NCBI GenBank assembly: GCA_009783115.1
Contig: WRHT01000013.1
Span: forward strand, 1 to 15,486
Reading direction: 5' to 3'
DNA: 15,486 nt
DNA from: Desulfovibrionaceae bacterium
GTDB taxonomy: Bacteria; Desulfobacterota; Desulfovibrionia; Desulfovibrionales; Desulfovibrionaceae
Position numbers and translations under genes: made by a program. Position 1 is the first letter of the stretch. The number at the start of each line of letters is the position of its first letter. Shown here piece after piece: positions 1 to 7,489 of the stretch. The notes under the pieces are model-generated. The model saw only the letters and a program-made list of their open reading frames with translations. It did no database searches and was not told the origin of the DNA.

Positions 1-1073
1 GCGAGCGCGTCCAGGGCATCCCGGCCAGGGGCGAGATCCGCCTGGATGCGCGAGGTCAGCATCAGGGTATGGGAGAAGCGCTCCACCTCCATGAAACGCT
101 CCAAGCGCACGCTGCCGGGCCGGGCGATGCGCTCAAGGTCCCGGCGTCCGAGTTCCACCAGCAGGGCGTGTTCGTTTCTTTGCCTGGGGTCCTGCGGCTC
201 ATCTTCAAAGAGGATGTTTTCAGAGGGGTGCGGCCCGGCGCCGCCCACAGGGCAGAGACGCAGACGGCCGGCCCGGCAGCTGACCAGCACTTCCGGGGAA
301 GCCCCCAGCAGGGCTTCGGCCCCCATATCCGGCAGGCGCATGTAAAACATGTAAGGCGAGGGGCTCAGGCGGCGCAGATGCCGGTACAGGTTGAAAGGCT
401 TTTCCGAAAGAGGGGCGCTGAAGGGAGCGGAGAGGGTCACCTGGGCGGCTTCTCCCCGGTGGATTAATTCCTTTACCCGGCTTACGGCCGCCATGTACCC
501 GGCCTGGTCCGCCAACGGAGAAAGCGCCTCCGGGAGAGCCGCCGCCGGGGGCGGGGGCGGCAGGGCCTGCGGCTGTTCATCGTCCAGGAGCAGATCCAGG
601 CGGGTGATGCGGTTGTATACATGGTCAAAGATAATCAGGGAACCGGGCAGGGCGAGGGAGGCCTCGGCCTCGGCCGGGGGCAGAAAAGGCGCGCTTTGGG
701 GGTCGAACAGCCCGGCCAGGCCGTAGCCAAGCCAGCCGTAAATGGCCCTGGTGATGGGCGGCTGCGCGGGATTCCCCTGGATGCGCAGGGAGGACAGCAA
801 CCGGCGCAGCCCCTGGATAAAAGGCTGGCCGGAAAGATCGCGCAGGGGGGCGAGGCGTTCGTCGGCCGTGCGGAGTTCCAGGAGTCCCTCCCGGCAGGAG
901 GCGGAGATCAGAAAATCGGCGCCGATGACGCTGTAACGGCCCCAGCGGCCGTCCGCCTCCGCGCTTTCCAGGAGTATCCCAGGAAGGTCTCCGGCCAGGC
1001 GTAGAAAAAGCCCCACCGGGGTTTCCAGGTCACTATCCAGTACGGCGGCGCGCTGGGTAAAGCTGAATTGCAT
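1..1073 (-). CDS. trpE: Anthranilate synthase component I homologue (TrpE), 3' end outside the window
   Basis: This gene enters the window at its start codon (ATG at 1073-1071) and runs off the left edge, giving 357 codons. AAGGAG lies five nucleotides before the ATG. TrpE makes anthranilate from chorismate using ammonia supplied by TrpG, the first committed step to tryptophan. The N-terminal half fits the family: ETPVGLFLRLAG, LLESAEADGRWGRYSVIG (the LLES region that binds the feedback inhibitor Trp in relatives) and AIYGWLGYG. In the chorismate-binding half, SPYMFYMRLPD and LLGASPEVLV are normal, but the usual PIAGTRPRG reads PVGGAGPHP at residues 275-283. The metal-binding KE..EH reads RQRNEH (Gln298, Glu301). 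The catalytic His of VMH is Met338 in VERFSHTLML. The stretch between the GTR position and EH is about ten residues shorter than in E. coli. The frame is open throughout. The family and the link to trp (leader and attenuator upstream) are secure. Normal anthranilate synthase activity is doubtful. Confidence 0.85.
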   Translation of the reverse strand, partial: MQFSFTQRAAVLDSDLETPVGLFLRLAGDLPGILLESAEADGRWGRYSVIGADFLISASCREGLLELRTADERLAPLRDLSGQPFIQGLRRLLSSLRIQGNPAQPPITRAIYGWLGYGLAGLFDPQSAPFLPPAEAEASLALPGSLIIFDHVYNRITRLDLLLDDEQPQALPPPPPAAALPEALSPLADQAGYMAAVSRVKELIHRGEAAQVTLSAPFSAPLSEKPFNLYRHLRRLSPSPYMFYMRLPDMGAEALLGASPEVLVSCRAGRLRLCPVGGAGPHPSENILFEDEPQDPRQRNEHALLVELGRRDLERIARPGSVRLERFMEVERFSHTLMLTSRIQADLAPGRDALDAL

Positions 1074-1094
1074 ACACACTCCTTGGGCTTCGCG

Positions 1095-1126
1095 AAAAAA
1101 AAGGGCCGCAAGCTCACTTGCGGCCC
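1095..1126 (-). terminator. trp attenuator terminator hairpin
   Basis: Read on the minus strand, GGGCCGCAAG, a TGAG loop and CTTGCGGCCC form a perfect 10-bp stem followed at once by eight T. It lies 23 nt after the stop of the Trp-containing leader ORF and 21 nt before the trpE start codon, which is where a transcription attenuator belongs. It could also stop readthrough from the trpS-rfaE2 operon. A possible antiterminator arm is CTTTCGCGGC (minus strand, 1179-1170), which could pair with GCCGC-AAG of the 5' arm with a 2-nt bulge. That pairing is less convincing than the terminator. Confidence 0.88.
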
Positions 1127-1148
1127 CCTGATAGCATGGTTTCAGAAT

Positions 1149-1250
1149 TCAGGCATGCACCATGACCGCGCCGCGAAAGATCCGCCACCGCCACGGGGAA
1201 CGGATATTGTAGGCGCAAACGGCCTTGGAGGGGAAAAAACACGCAGACAT
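1149..1250 (-). CDS. trpL: trp operon leader peptide (33 aa, Trp-Arg-Trp)
   Basis: A 33-codon minus-strand ORF runs from ATG at 1250-1248 to TGA at 1151-1149. Its second half reads SPWRWRIFRGAVMVHA, with Trp codons at 1193-1191 and 1187-1185. It sits between a predicted promoter and a strong terminator directly before trpE. By analogy with known trp leaders, ribosome stalling at the paired Trp codons when charged tRNA-Trp is scarce would favour readthrough into trpE. No Shine-Dalgarno sequence is visible, and the predicted transcription start is only a few bases before the ATG, so translation may be nearly leaderless. The same frame extends upstream to a GTG at 1331, but that start overlaps the rfaE2 stop and precedes the promoter. 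The Trp codons and position support the call. The exact start is uncertain. Confidence 0.7.
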   Translation of the reverse strand: MSACFFPSKAVCAYNIRSPWRWRIFRGAVMVHA

Positions 1251-1259
1251 GGTCTGGCG

Positions 1260-1288
1260 GGTATATGCCTGGTTATGGTTTTGGTCAA
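1260..1288 (-). promoter_or_regulatory. Predicted sigma70 promoter of the trp operon
   Basis: On the minus strand, TTGACC (1288-1283) and TATACC (1265-1260) are separated by exactly 17 nt, close to the TTGACA/TATAAT consensus. It lies in the gap between the rfaE2 stop (1328) and the leader ORF (1250). Transcription would start around 1253-1255. I see no clear TrpR-like operator dyad on it. Confidence 0.65.
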
Positions 1289-1327
1289 GAAAAAAATGCG
1301 GACAAGCCGCTGCGCCCCGGCTGGAAA

Positions 1328-1834
1328 TCACAGCTCTTTAATCCGTTGGATCAGGCCGGTGGTGGAGAAACCTTCAAGAAGCGGCAGGGAGAGGACCCGG
1401 CCGCCGGATGCGGTTACTTCCGTTCCGCCGGCAATATCGGATATTTTCCAGTCTCCGCCCTTGATCAGGACCTGGGGGCGGATAGTCCGGATGAGTTCCA
1501 GCGGGGTGTCTTCCTCAAAACCGATGACGTAATCAACGGAGCTTAAGTGGGCCAGGACGAAGGCGCGGGCGGCGAAAGGGCAGACCGGCCGGGGGGGGCT
1601 TTTGCCCTGGCGGGCGGCGGAAGCGTCGCTGTTCAGGCCGAGGACGAGGAGATCCCCTTCATTCCGGCAACGTGCCAGGAGATCCGCGTGTCCGGGATGG
1701 AGGAGATCAAAGCAGCCGTTGGTGAATACGATGATTTTCCCGGCGGAGCGGGCCGCGTCCAGCCTGGGGAGCAGGGTTTCCAGCCCCAGGATTTTGGAGT
1801 GGGCCGGGATTGGGTGGCGGACCGGGGCGGACAT
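1328..1834 (-). CDS. rfaE2: D-glycero-beta-D-manno-heptose 1-phosphate adenylyltransferase (RfaE2, stand-alone HldE C-terminal domain)
   Basis: This 168-residue nucleotidyltransferase activates heptose-1-phosphate with ATP to give ADP-heptose for the inner core of lipopolysaccharide. Visible family features are TNGCFDLLHPGH near residues 38-49 with the HxGH nucleotide-binding motif, GLNSDAS, EDTPLELIRTIRPQVLIKGGDW, and a C-terminal GFSTTGLIQRI. The length fits a stand-alone domain rather than the two-domain HldE with its kinase half. The ATG at 1834 follows the trpS stop by two nucleotides and has no clear ribosome-binding site, so translation probably depends on coupling to trpS. The frame continues upstream inside trpS, but that part does not resemble the family. 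It implies a Gram-negative outer membrane with heptose-containing LPS. Confidence 0.92.
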   Translation of the reverse strand: MSAPVRHPIPAHSKILGLETLLPRLDAARSAGKIIVFTNGCFDLLHPGHADLLARCRNEGDLLVLGLNSDASAARQGKSPPRPVCPFAARAFVLAHLSSVDYVIGFEEDTPLELIRTIRPQVLIKGGDWKISDIAGGTEVTASGGRVLSLPLLEGFSTTGLIQRIKEL

Positions 1835-1836
1835 GT

Positions 1837-2862
1837 TCAGTACTTTAGACGCATGGCCGCGCGCACCGCGTCCATGGTCAGGGAATATTCGCGCTGCGCT
1901 TTTTCCAGCCCGACGGCCAGGATCTCCCGGATCAGGCCTGTCCTGCCCTGCAAGGCGGCCCGTTTTTCGTGGATCGGAGCCAGGAAGGCGGCCAGGCCCC
2001 GGAGGAGGATCTTTTTGCAATCCACGCAGCCCATGGAGGCGCTCAGGCATCCGGCGCGGATCTCGGCCCGTTCATCCGGGGAACTGAGCAGTTCGTGGTA
2101 GGGGTAGAGGTTGCAGTTTTCCGGGTCGCCAGGGTCGTGCCGGCGCAGGCGGGCGGCATCGGTGAGCATGCCGCGCACCTTGGGGGTGATCTCCTCCATG
2201 CTCTCGCGCAGGAAAATGCTGTTGTCGTAGCTTTTGGACATCTTGCGCCCGTCCAGTCCAGGGCATTTGGCGCTGGGGGTGAGCCGGGCCTCTGGCTCCG
2301 GAAAGACCTCGCCGTACAAGCTGTTGAAGCGGCGGGCGATTTCGCGGGAAAGTTCCAGGTGGGGGAGCTGATCCGCGCCCACCGGCACCCAGCGGGCCCT
2401 GGCGATGATGATGTCCGCGGTCATCAGCACCGGGTAGCCCAGAAAGCCGTAATTGCCCAAATCCTTGCCGGCGATGTTCTGCTGCTGTTCCTTGTAGGTG
2501 GGGCAGCGTTCCAGCCAGCCCAGGGGAGTGATCATGGAGAGGATCAGGTGCAGTTCGGCCAGCCCCTGGATGGCCGACTGGAGGTAAATGACGGATTTTT
2601 CCGGGTCCAGCCCGGCGGCCAGCCAGTCCAGGACCATTTCATCAATATAGGTTTTGATGCCGGAGGTGTCGGAGTAGTCGCTGGTCAGGGCGTGCCAGTC
2701 GGCCACGAAGAAATAGCTTTCCAGCTCTTCCTGCATCTCCACCCAGTTTTTGATGGCCCCGAAGTAATGCCCAAGGTGCAGCGGTCCGGTGGGGCGCATG
2801 CCGGAAAGGGCCCGGCGGTCAGGGTTATGGGGGAAGCGGGGCGGGGTTGGGGTAGTGCTCAT
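1837..2862 (-). CDS. trpS: Tryptophanyl-tRNA synthetase
   Basis: A 341-residue class I aminoacyl-tRNA synthetase that charges tRNA-Trp in the cytoplasm. Both signature motifs are present: HLGH at residues 29-32 (in GMRPTGPLHLGH) and KMSKS at 205-209 (in LDGRKMSKSYDNS). The tryptophan-pocket region with VPVGADQLPHLELSREIA also matches the family, and the length is typical. ADIIIARARWVPVG replaces the more usual ADILLY-type text but keeps the frame and surrounding conservation. The start ATG at 2862 follows the upstream protease stop by nine nucleotides, with TAAGG as a weak ribosome-binding site. It is the middle gene of the protease-trpS-rfaE2 operon and lies directly upstream of the trp attenuator region, which would sense the charging product of this enzyme. 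Confidence 0.96.
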   Translation of the reverse strand: MSTTPTPPRFPHNPDRRALSGMRPTGPLHLGHYFGAIKNWVEMQEELESYFFVADWHALTSDYSDTSGIKTYIDEMVLDWLAAGLDPEKSVIYLQSAIQGLAELHLILSMITPLGWLERCPTYKEQQQNIAGKDLGNYGFLGYPVLMTADIIIARARWVPVGADQLPHLELSREIARRFNSLYGEVFPEPEARLTPSAKCPGLDGRKMSKSYDNSIFLRESMEEITPKVRGMLTDAARLRRHDPGDPENCNLYPYHELLSSPDERAEIRAGCLSASMGCVDCKKILLRGLAAFLAPIHEKRAALQGRTGLIREILAVGLEKAQREYSLTMDAVRAAMRLKY

Positions 2863-2871
2863 GGCGCGGCC

Positions 2872-3549
2872 TTAAAAGATCCATTGGATGATGGAGTCGT
2901 AAATTTCTATGGTCCGGATGGTCAGCGGGATGAGGAGCTTGCCCAGCCAGCCCGGAATGAGGAGCAGGATGAGGATGATCATGCCGTAGCGTTCCAGGCT
3001 CAGGTAGGGCCGGACGAGAGGGGCCGGCATGAGGCCGGCTAAAACCTTGCTGCCGTCCAGAGGCGGAATGGGCAGGAGGTTGAACCAGGCCAGGACGCAG
3101 TTGGCCAGGGTGCCGATCTGGCAGGTTTTGAAGAGGAAGCCGGCCCGGTCGATGTGCGGGTCTGTCAGCAGGAGGTGGTACATGATCAGGGTGAAGATAA
3201 AGGCCAGGATCAGGTTGGCCGCGGCCCCGGCAAGGGAGACCAGGATCATGGCCGCCCGGACGTTGCGGAAGTTCCGGGGGTTGATAGGCACGGGTTTGGC
3301 CCAGCCCAGGATGAACGGAAACCCGCCGGCGGCGCTGCTGAAGGAGGTGACCAGGAAAAACAGGGAACCGTACAGGCTCAGGTGGGGCAGAGGGTTCAGG
3401 GTCAGCCGCCCGTGTCTTTTGGCGGTGGGGTCGCCCATGATGTTGGCGGCATAGCCGTGGGCCAGCTCGTGCAGGACCAGGCCCATAAGCACGGGCAGGA
3501 AGGCGAAGGAGAGCTGCCTGAGGGCCTGGGTGAGGTTGACGGCATCCAT
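2872..3549 (-). CDS. Site-2 protease family (M50) membrane metalloprotease
   Basis: A 225-residue, very hydrophobic protein of the short prokaryotic M50 group. The zinc motif HELAH is at residues 27-31 near the end of the first membrane segment, and the second active-site motif is NLLPIPPLDG with Asp165. About five to six membrane segments are visible (roughly 12-30, 60-80, 100-125, 145-165, 185-212). No PDZ domain is present, unlike RseP. Enzymes of this family cut substrates inside the membrane. The substrate here is unknown. I chose ATG at 3549, preceded by AAGG about nine nucleotides upstream, over GTG at 3567, which has no ribosome-binding site. It is the first gene of an operon with trpS and rfaE2. 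I recall this protease-trpS pairing from Desulfovibrio-type genomes. Confidence 0.9.
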   Translation of the reverse strand: MDAVNLTQALRQLSFAFLPVLMGLVLHELAHGYAANIMGDPTAKRHGRLTLNPLPHLSLYGSLFFLVTSFSSAAGGFPFILGWAKPVPINPRNFRNVRAAMILVSLAGAAANLILAFIFTLIMYHLLLTDPHIDRAGFLFKTCQIGTLANCVLAWFNLLPIPPLDGSKVLAGLMPAPLVRPYLSLERYGMIILILLLIPGWLGKLLIPLTIRTIEIYDSIIQWIF

Positions 3550-3633
3550 GGAGGTAAGCCTTATCACTATGCGGCGGACTGGGCAATACTCCGGGCCGGC
3601 GGCCGCCCCTAAAAAAATGGCCGGGGCTTGCGG

Positions 3634-3662
3634 TTGCCTTTTTGGAATAATGGGGCTATATA
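3634..3662 (+). promoter_or_regulatory. fabG: Predicted sigma70 promoter of the fabG-acpP-fabF operon
   Basis: TTGCCT (3634-3639) and TATATA (3657-3662) are separated by 17 nt and lie about 55 nt before the fabG start. The rest of the divergent intergenic region (3550-3716) has no other clear site. I could not find a convincing promoter for the minus-strand protease operon in it. Confidence 0.6.
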
Positions 3663-3716
3663 GTCCGTTCGCTTTTGAAGGCTGGCTAAAAAAGCTGTAA
3701 GCGCCAAGGGAAGAAT

Positions 3717-4460
3717 ATGAGCGATCTTGTTGCCACGGCCCTGGTTACCGGCGGGTCGCGCGGCATCGGCCGGGCGGTGGCCCGGACCCTTGCCGGGGAG
3801 GGCTTTCAGGTATATCTCACTTATGTGAGCAAGGCGGCGGAGGCCGCGTCCGCGGTCGCCGAGATCGAGGCCGGGGGAGGCAAGGCCAGGGCCTTCGCCT
3901 TGGACGTATCCAAGGCTGAGGCGGTGGAAGCCTTTTTTCGCGAGGAGATCAAGGACAAGGTGCTGCTTTCCGTGCTGGTGAATAATGCCGGCATTACCCG
4001 TGACGGGCTGATCCTGCGCATGAAGGACGAGGATTGGGATAGCGTGCTGGATACGGATCTGCGCGGCCCCTTTGTCTGTCTGCGTGAAGCGTCCAAGATC
4101 ATGGTCCGGCAGCGCCGGGGCCGCATTGTCAATGTGGTTTCCGTGGTCGGGCAGATGGGCAACGCCGGCCAGGCCAATTACAGCGCGGCCAAGGCCGGGC
4201 TGATCGGCCTGACCAAGTCCGCGGCCAAGGAGCTGGCCGGCCGCGATATCACGGTGAACGCCGTGGCTCCGGGTTTTATCGAAACCGATATGACCGGCGG
4301 CCTCGGCGAGGAAGTGCGCAAGGCGTATCTGGATCAGATTCCCCTGCGCCGTTTGGGCTCGGCCCAGGATGTGGCCGAGACGGTGGCTTTTCTGGCTTCG
4401 GACAAGGCCGCGTATATTACCGGCCAGGTGCTGGCCGTGAATGGCGGCATGTATTGTTAA
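3717..4460 (+). CDS. fabG: 3-oxoacyl-[acyl-carrier-protein] reductase FabG
   Basis: A 247-residue short-chain dehydrogenase that reduces 3-oxoacyl-ACP with NADPH in the fatty acid elongation cycle. The Rossmann glycine motif TGGSRGIGR is at residues 11-19, NNAG at 89-92, and the catalytic Ser142, Tyr155 and Lys159 are in [21 protein letters not shown]. The C-terminal [21 protein letters not shown] and [10 protein letters not shown] are typical of FabG. The fourth tetrad position, usually Asn, reads Asp114 in [10 protein letters not shown]. The start at 3717 has AAGGGAAG just upstream. It is the first gene of the fabG-acpP-fabF set, and acpP starts 19 nt after its stop. The genomic context makes FabG far more likely than another SDR. 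Confidence 0.95.
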   Translation: MSDLVATALVTGGSRGIGRAVARTLAGEGFQVYLTYVSKAAEAASAVAEIEAGGGKARAFALDVSKAEAVEAFFREEIKDKVLLSVLVNNAGITRDGLILRMKDEDWDSVLDTDLRGPFVCLREASKIMVRQRRGRIVNVVSVVGQMGNAGQANYSAAKAGLIGLTKSAAKELAGRDITVNAVAPGFIETDMTGGLGEEVRKAYLDQIPLRRLGSAQDVAETVAFLASDKAAYITGQVLAVNGGMYC

Positions 4461-4479
4461 GGAACTTACTGGAGGAATG

Positions 4480-4713
4480 ATGTCAGTCGAAGAAAGGGTA
4501 AAACAGATTATTGTGGATCAGTTGGGAGTGGATGCCAACGAGGTGGTGCCGGAAGCCGCTTTCATCGAGGACTTGGGAGCTGATTCCCTGGACCTGACCG
4601 AGCTGATCATGGCCATGGAAGAAGAATTCAAGGTGCAGATCGGGGATACGGACGCCCAGAAGCTCTTGAAAGTGAAAGACGTTTACAAGTACATCACTGA
4701 CCACAGCGCCTGA
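4480..4713 (+). CDS. acpP: Acyl carrier protein
   Basis: A 77-residue acidic protein that carries growing acyl chains on a 4'-phosphopantetheine arm. The attachment site is Ser36 in [19 protein letters not shown], exactly the classical motif. Length, the helix pattern and the C-terminal KVKDVYKYI are typical. The ATG at 4480 was chosen because GGAGG at 4471-4475 leaves four nucleotides before it but only one before the adjacent ATG at 4477. It lies between fabG and fabF, the normal place for this gene. Confidence 0.97.
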   Translation: MSVEERVKQIIVDQLGVDANEVVPEAAFIEDLGADSLDLTELIMAMEEEFKVQIGDTDAQKLLKVKDVYKYITDHSA

Positions 4714-4747
4714 GCGGCCTCAATTGCTCCATTCCGCCGGGCGCGTA

Positions 4748-4776
4748 GGGCGAAAGATCCGCCTTCGCGTTCGCCC
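4748..4776 (+). other. Stem-loop in the acpP-fabF gap
   Basis: GGGCGAA (4748-4754) and TTCGCCC (4770-4776) can pair around a 15-nt loop in the 116-nt gap between acpP and fabF. No T-run follows, so it is not a classical terminator. It may be an mRNA processing or stability element that sets the ACP to FabF ratio, or it may be chance in GC-rich DNA. Confidence 0.3.
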
Positions 4777-4829
4777 GGCCGTTCTCTCGGTTGCGGGCCG
4801 TTTGCCGCGTAGCGCTCCCTGGAGTAAAT

Positions 4830-6080
4830 ATGAGTAAGAAACGTGTCGTTGTTACCGGCCTGTCCGCCATTTCTCCTTTGGGTAACGATTTGGAGACCAG
4901 TTGGCGGAATCTGCTGGAGGGCAGGAGCGGCATCGGACCGATCACCGCTTTTGACGCCGGCGCCTTTGACGCCAGGATAGCCGGGGAAGTCAAGGACTTC
5001 AACCCGGAGGATTTCGGCATACCCGTCAAGCAGGCCAGGCGCATGGACCGCTTCGTGCAGTTGGGCGTGGCCGCCGGCAATGCCCTGGTGAAACACTCCG
5101 GATATGTGGTGACCGAAGAGAATACGGACGAGACGGCGGTCTGTCTGGGGGTGGGGCTGGGCGGCCTCAGCACCTTGGAGGTCTTTCATTCCAAACTGTT
5201 GGATAGCGGCCCGAGCCGGGTTTCGCCCTTTTATATACCCATGCTTATTTCCAATATGGCTCCCGGACAGATCTCCATTTTCACCGGGATCAAGGGACCC
5301 AACCTGGTGGTTACCAGCGCCTGCGCCTCCAGTTTGCACGCCATCGGCTACGCCTATTCTGACATTCTGCTCGGACGCTGCAAGGCCGCGATCACCGGGG
5401 GGGTGGAAGCCACCGTCACGCCCATGGGCATCTCCGGGTTCACCTCCATGAAGGCCCTGTGCACCAGGAATGACGAGCCGGAAAAGGCTTCCCGTCCTTT
5501 TGATCTGGATCGATCCGGCTTTGTCATGGGCGAAGGGGCCGGGTTTCTTTTCATTGAGGAATTGGAGAGCGCCAAGGCGCGCGGCGCGGTCATTTACGCC
5601 GAGATCATCGGTTTCGGAGCCTCCGGCGACGCCTACCACATGACCGCCCCCCAGGAAGACGGCCGGGGCATGGCCTCTTCCATGAGCCGCGCCCTGCGCG
5701 ATGCCGGCCTCTCCCCGGAGGACGTGGATCATGTGAACGCCCACGGCACCTCCACCCACCTGAACGATTTGTGTGAGACCAAGGCCATCAAACAGGTCTT
5801 TGGAAAGCATGCCTATAATATCCCGGTGGTTTCCAACAAGTCCCAGGTAGGGCACCTCCTGGGCGGCGCCGGGGGCATCGAAAGCGTGTTCAGCGTTCTG
5901 ACCCTCTTCCACGGCATTGTCCCGGGCACGGCCAACTATGAAACCCCTGACCCGGAATGCGACTTGAATTACATGGGCAAAGGCCCGGAGAAAAAAGCGG
6001 TCAGAATAGTGCTTTGCAACGACTTCGGCTTCGGCGGCACCAACGGCAGCATTATCTATAAACGTTGGGAAGGTAAGTAA
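4830..6080 (+). CDS. fabF: 3-oxoacyl-[acyl-carrier-protein] synthase II (FabF)
   Basis: A 416-residue thiolase-fold condensing enzyme that extends acyl-ACP with malonyl-ACP. The catalytic triad is visible as Cys165 ([13 protein letters not shown]), His305 ([11 protein letters not shown]) and His342 ([13 protein letters not shown]), with Lys337 nearby and GFGGTNGS near the C-terminus. The start at 4830 gives the usual [10 protein letters not shown] beginning, with CTGGAG nine nucleotides or less upstream. The frame extends to an earlier ATG at 4791, but the added residues do not match the family. It is the third gene of the fab set. The Cys-His-His triad separates it from the FabH type (Cys-His-Asn). 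Confidence 0.96.
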   Translation: MSKKRVVVTGLSAISPLGNDLETSWRNLLEGRSGIGPITAFDAGAFDARIAGEVKDFNPEDFGIPVKQARRMDRFVQLGVAAGNALVKHSGYVVTEENTDETAVCLGVGLGGLSTLEVFHSKLLDSGPSRVSPFYIPMLISNMAPGQISIFTGIKGPNLVVTSACASSLHAIGYAYSDILLGRCKAAITGGVEATVTPMGISGFTSMKALCTRNDEPEKASRPFDLDRSGFVMGEGAGFLFIEELESAKARGAVIYAEIIGFGASGDAYHMTAPQEDGRGMASSMSRALRDAGLSPEDVDHVNAHGTSTHLNDLCETKAIKQVFGKHAYNIPVVSNKSQVGHLLGGAGGIESVFSVLTLFHGIVPGTANYETPDPECDLNYMGKGPEKKAVRIVLCNDFGFGGTNGSIIYKRWEGK

Positions 6081-6250
6081 GCCGGGGAGGTCTCTCCTGC
6101 CTGGATCCTGCCGCCGGCGTTGTTCGCCCCTGGCCCCGTATTATTTTTCAGCCGCTTTGCGAAAAAAGATGTGATGGGGGCGGGGGAATCACTCCTTCTG
6201 AGCGGGGTTTGGCGCGTCCGCCCCAAAAAATTTTACGAGGAAAGAAGGAC

Positions 6251-7489
6251 ATGGACGAATTGTATTTGCAGGATATGGCGGTGGGGCGGGCGGTTATCCG
6301 CGAAATGGAGCGGCAGGTCGTAAAGCTGGAGATGATCGCCTCGGAGAATTTTGTTTCGCCGGCGGTGCGCCAAGCCCAGGGGAGCGTGCTCACCCACAAG
6401 TACGCCGAGGGCTATCCGGGCAAGCGCTATTACGGCGGCTGCGAATTTGTGGACGAGGTGGAAAATTTGGCCATAGAGCGGGCCGGACGCCTGTTCCGGG
6501 CCGAGCAGGTGAACGTGCAGCCCCATTCCGGCAGCCAGGCCAACATGGCGGTGTATTTCAGCGCCCTTAATCCAGGCGATAAGGTGTTGGGCATGGATCT
6601 GGCCCACGGAGGGCATCTGACCCACGGCAGCCCGGCCAATTTCTCCGGCAAGTTTTTCCGTTTTGCCTCCTATGGCGTTTCACGTGAAACCGGGCTTATT
6701 GATTATGACGCCCTGGCGGCTCAGGCCCGCCGCGAGCGCCCGCGCCTGATCGTCGCCGGAGCCAGCGCCTATGCCCGCACCCTGGATTTCGAGCGCTTCA
6801 GGGCCATCGCCGATGAAGCGGGCGCCCAGCTCATGGTGGATATGGCCCACATTGCCGGGCTGGTGGCCGCCGGCGTCCATCCTAGCCCTGTGCCGCATGC
6901 CCACTACGTCACCACCACCACGCACAAGACCCTGCGCGGTCCGCGCGGGGGGATGATCCTGGCCGGAGGCGACCAGGCCAAGGCCGTGAACAGCCAGATT
7001 TTTCCGGGCATTCAGGGAGGGCCGCTCATGCATGTGATCGCGGCCAAGGCCGTGGCTTTGGGCGAGGCCCTGAACCCTGGCTTCGTCAAATACCAGAAGC
7101 AGGTGCTGGAAAACGCCAAGGCCCTGGCCGAGGCGCTTTTGGCCGGGGGCTGCCGTCTGGTTTCCGGCGGCACGGACAACCACCTGTTGCTGGTGGACTT
7201 CACCGGGTCGGACATCACCGGCAAAGAGGCCGAAAGCGCCCTGGATCAGGCCGGGATCACCGCCAACAAGAACGTGGTGCCCTTTGAAACCCGTTCTCCC
7301 TTCGTCACTTCAGGGGTGCGCCTGGGCACGCCGGCCTTGACCACCAGGGGTATGAAGCCTGGCGACATGCGCAAGATCGCCGCCTGGATCGTTGAAACCC
7401 TTGACTCCCGGCACAATGAAACCAGACTGGCCGCCATTCGCCGCAAGGTGGAAAAATTCGCCCGCGCCTTCCCTATATATGCCTGGTGA
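6251..7489 (+). CDS. glyA: Serine hydroxymethyltransferase
   Basis: A 412-residue PLP enzyme that interconverts serine and glycine while loading one-carbon units on tetrahydrofolate. The PLP lysine is Lys226 in [25 protein letters not shown], the [19 protein letters not shown] substrate region, PHSGSQAN and VDMAHIAGL are all present, and the length is typical. The start at 6251 has a GAGGAAAGAAGG purine tract immediately before it. An ATG at 6209 is in frame but adds unrelated residues. The 170-nt gap after fabF holds a TATTAT sequence near 6139 without a good -35, so a separate promoter is possible but unproven. I see no riboswitch there. The next gene overlaps its end by 11 nt. Confidence 0.97.
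   Translation: MDELYLQDMAVGRAVIREMERQVVKLEMIASENFVSPAVRQAQGSVLTHKYAEGYPGKRYYGGCEFVDEVENLAIERAGRLFRAEQVNVQPHSGSQANMAVYFSALNPGDKVLGMDLAHGGHLTHGSPANFSGKFFRFASYGVSRETGLIDYDALAAQARRERPRLIVAGASAYARTLDFERFRAIADEAGAQLMVDMAHIAGLVAAGVHPSPVPHAHYVTTTTHKTLRGPRGGMILAGGDQAKAVNSQIFPGIQGGPLMHVIAAKAVALGEALNPGFVKYQKQVLENAKALAEALLAGGCRLVSGGTDNHLLLVDFTGSDITGKEAESALDQAGITANKNVVPFETRSPFVTSGVRLGTPALTTRGMKPGDMRKIAAWIVETLDSRHNETRLAAIRRKVEKFARAFPIYAW

Noticed and set aside
1969..3042. Open frame of 357 codons on the plus strand across trpS and the protease gene
   Set aside because: It is antisense to two well-supported genes and low in complexity, with no domain visible.
1173..4762. Shared 14-nt sequence GCGAAAGATCCGCC in the trp leader (1173-1186) and in the acpP-fabF gap (4749-4762)
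   Set aside because: One 14-nt match is expected by chance in about 15 kb of GC-rich DNA, and the surroundings do not match.
4683..5912. Open frame of 409 codons on the minus strand opposite fabF
   Set aside because: It lies entirely antisense to a clear fabF gene, shows no family resemblance and is rich in Gly, Ala and Arg. It is a third-position GC shadow.
6081..6250. Possible riboswitch or terminator in the fabF-glyA gap
   Set aside because: Only short, imperfect GC pairings and a TATTAT without a usable -35 are visible. No T-run follows any stem, and no known riboswitch core is recognisable.
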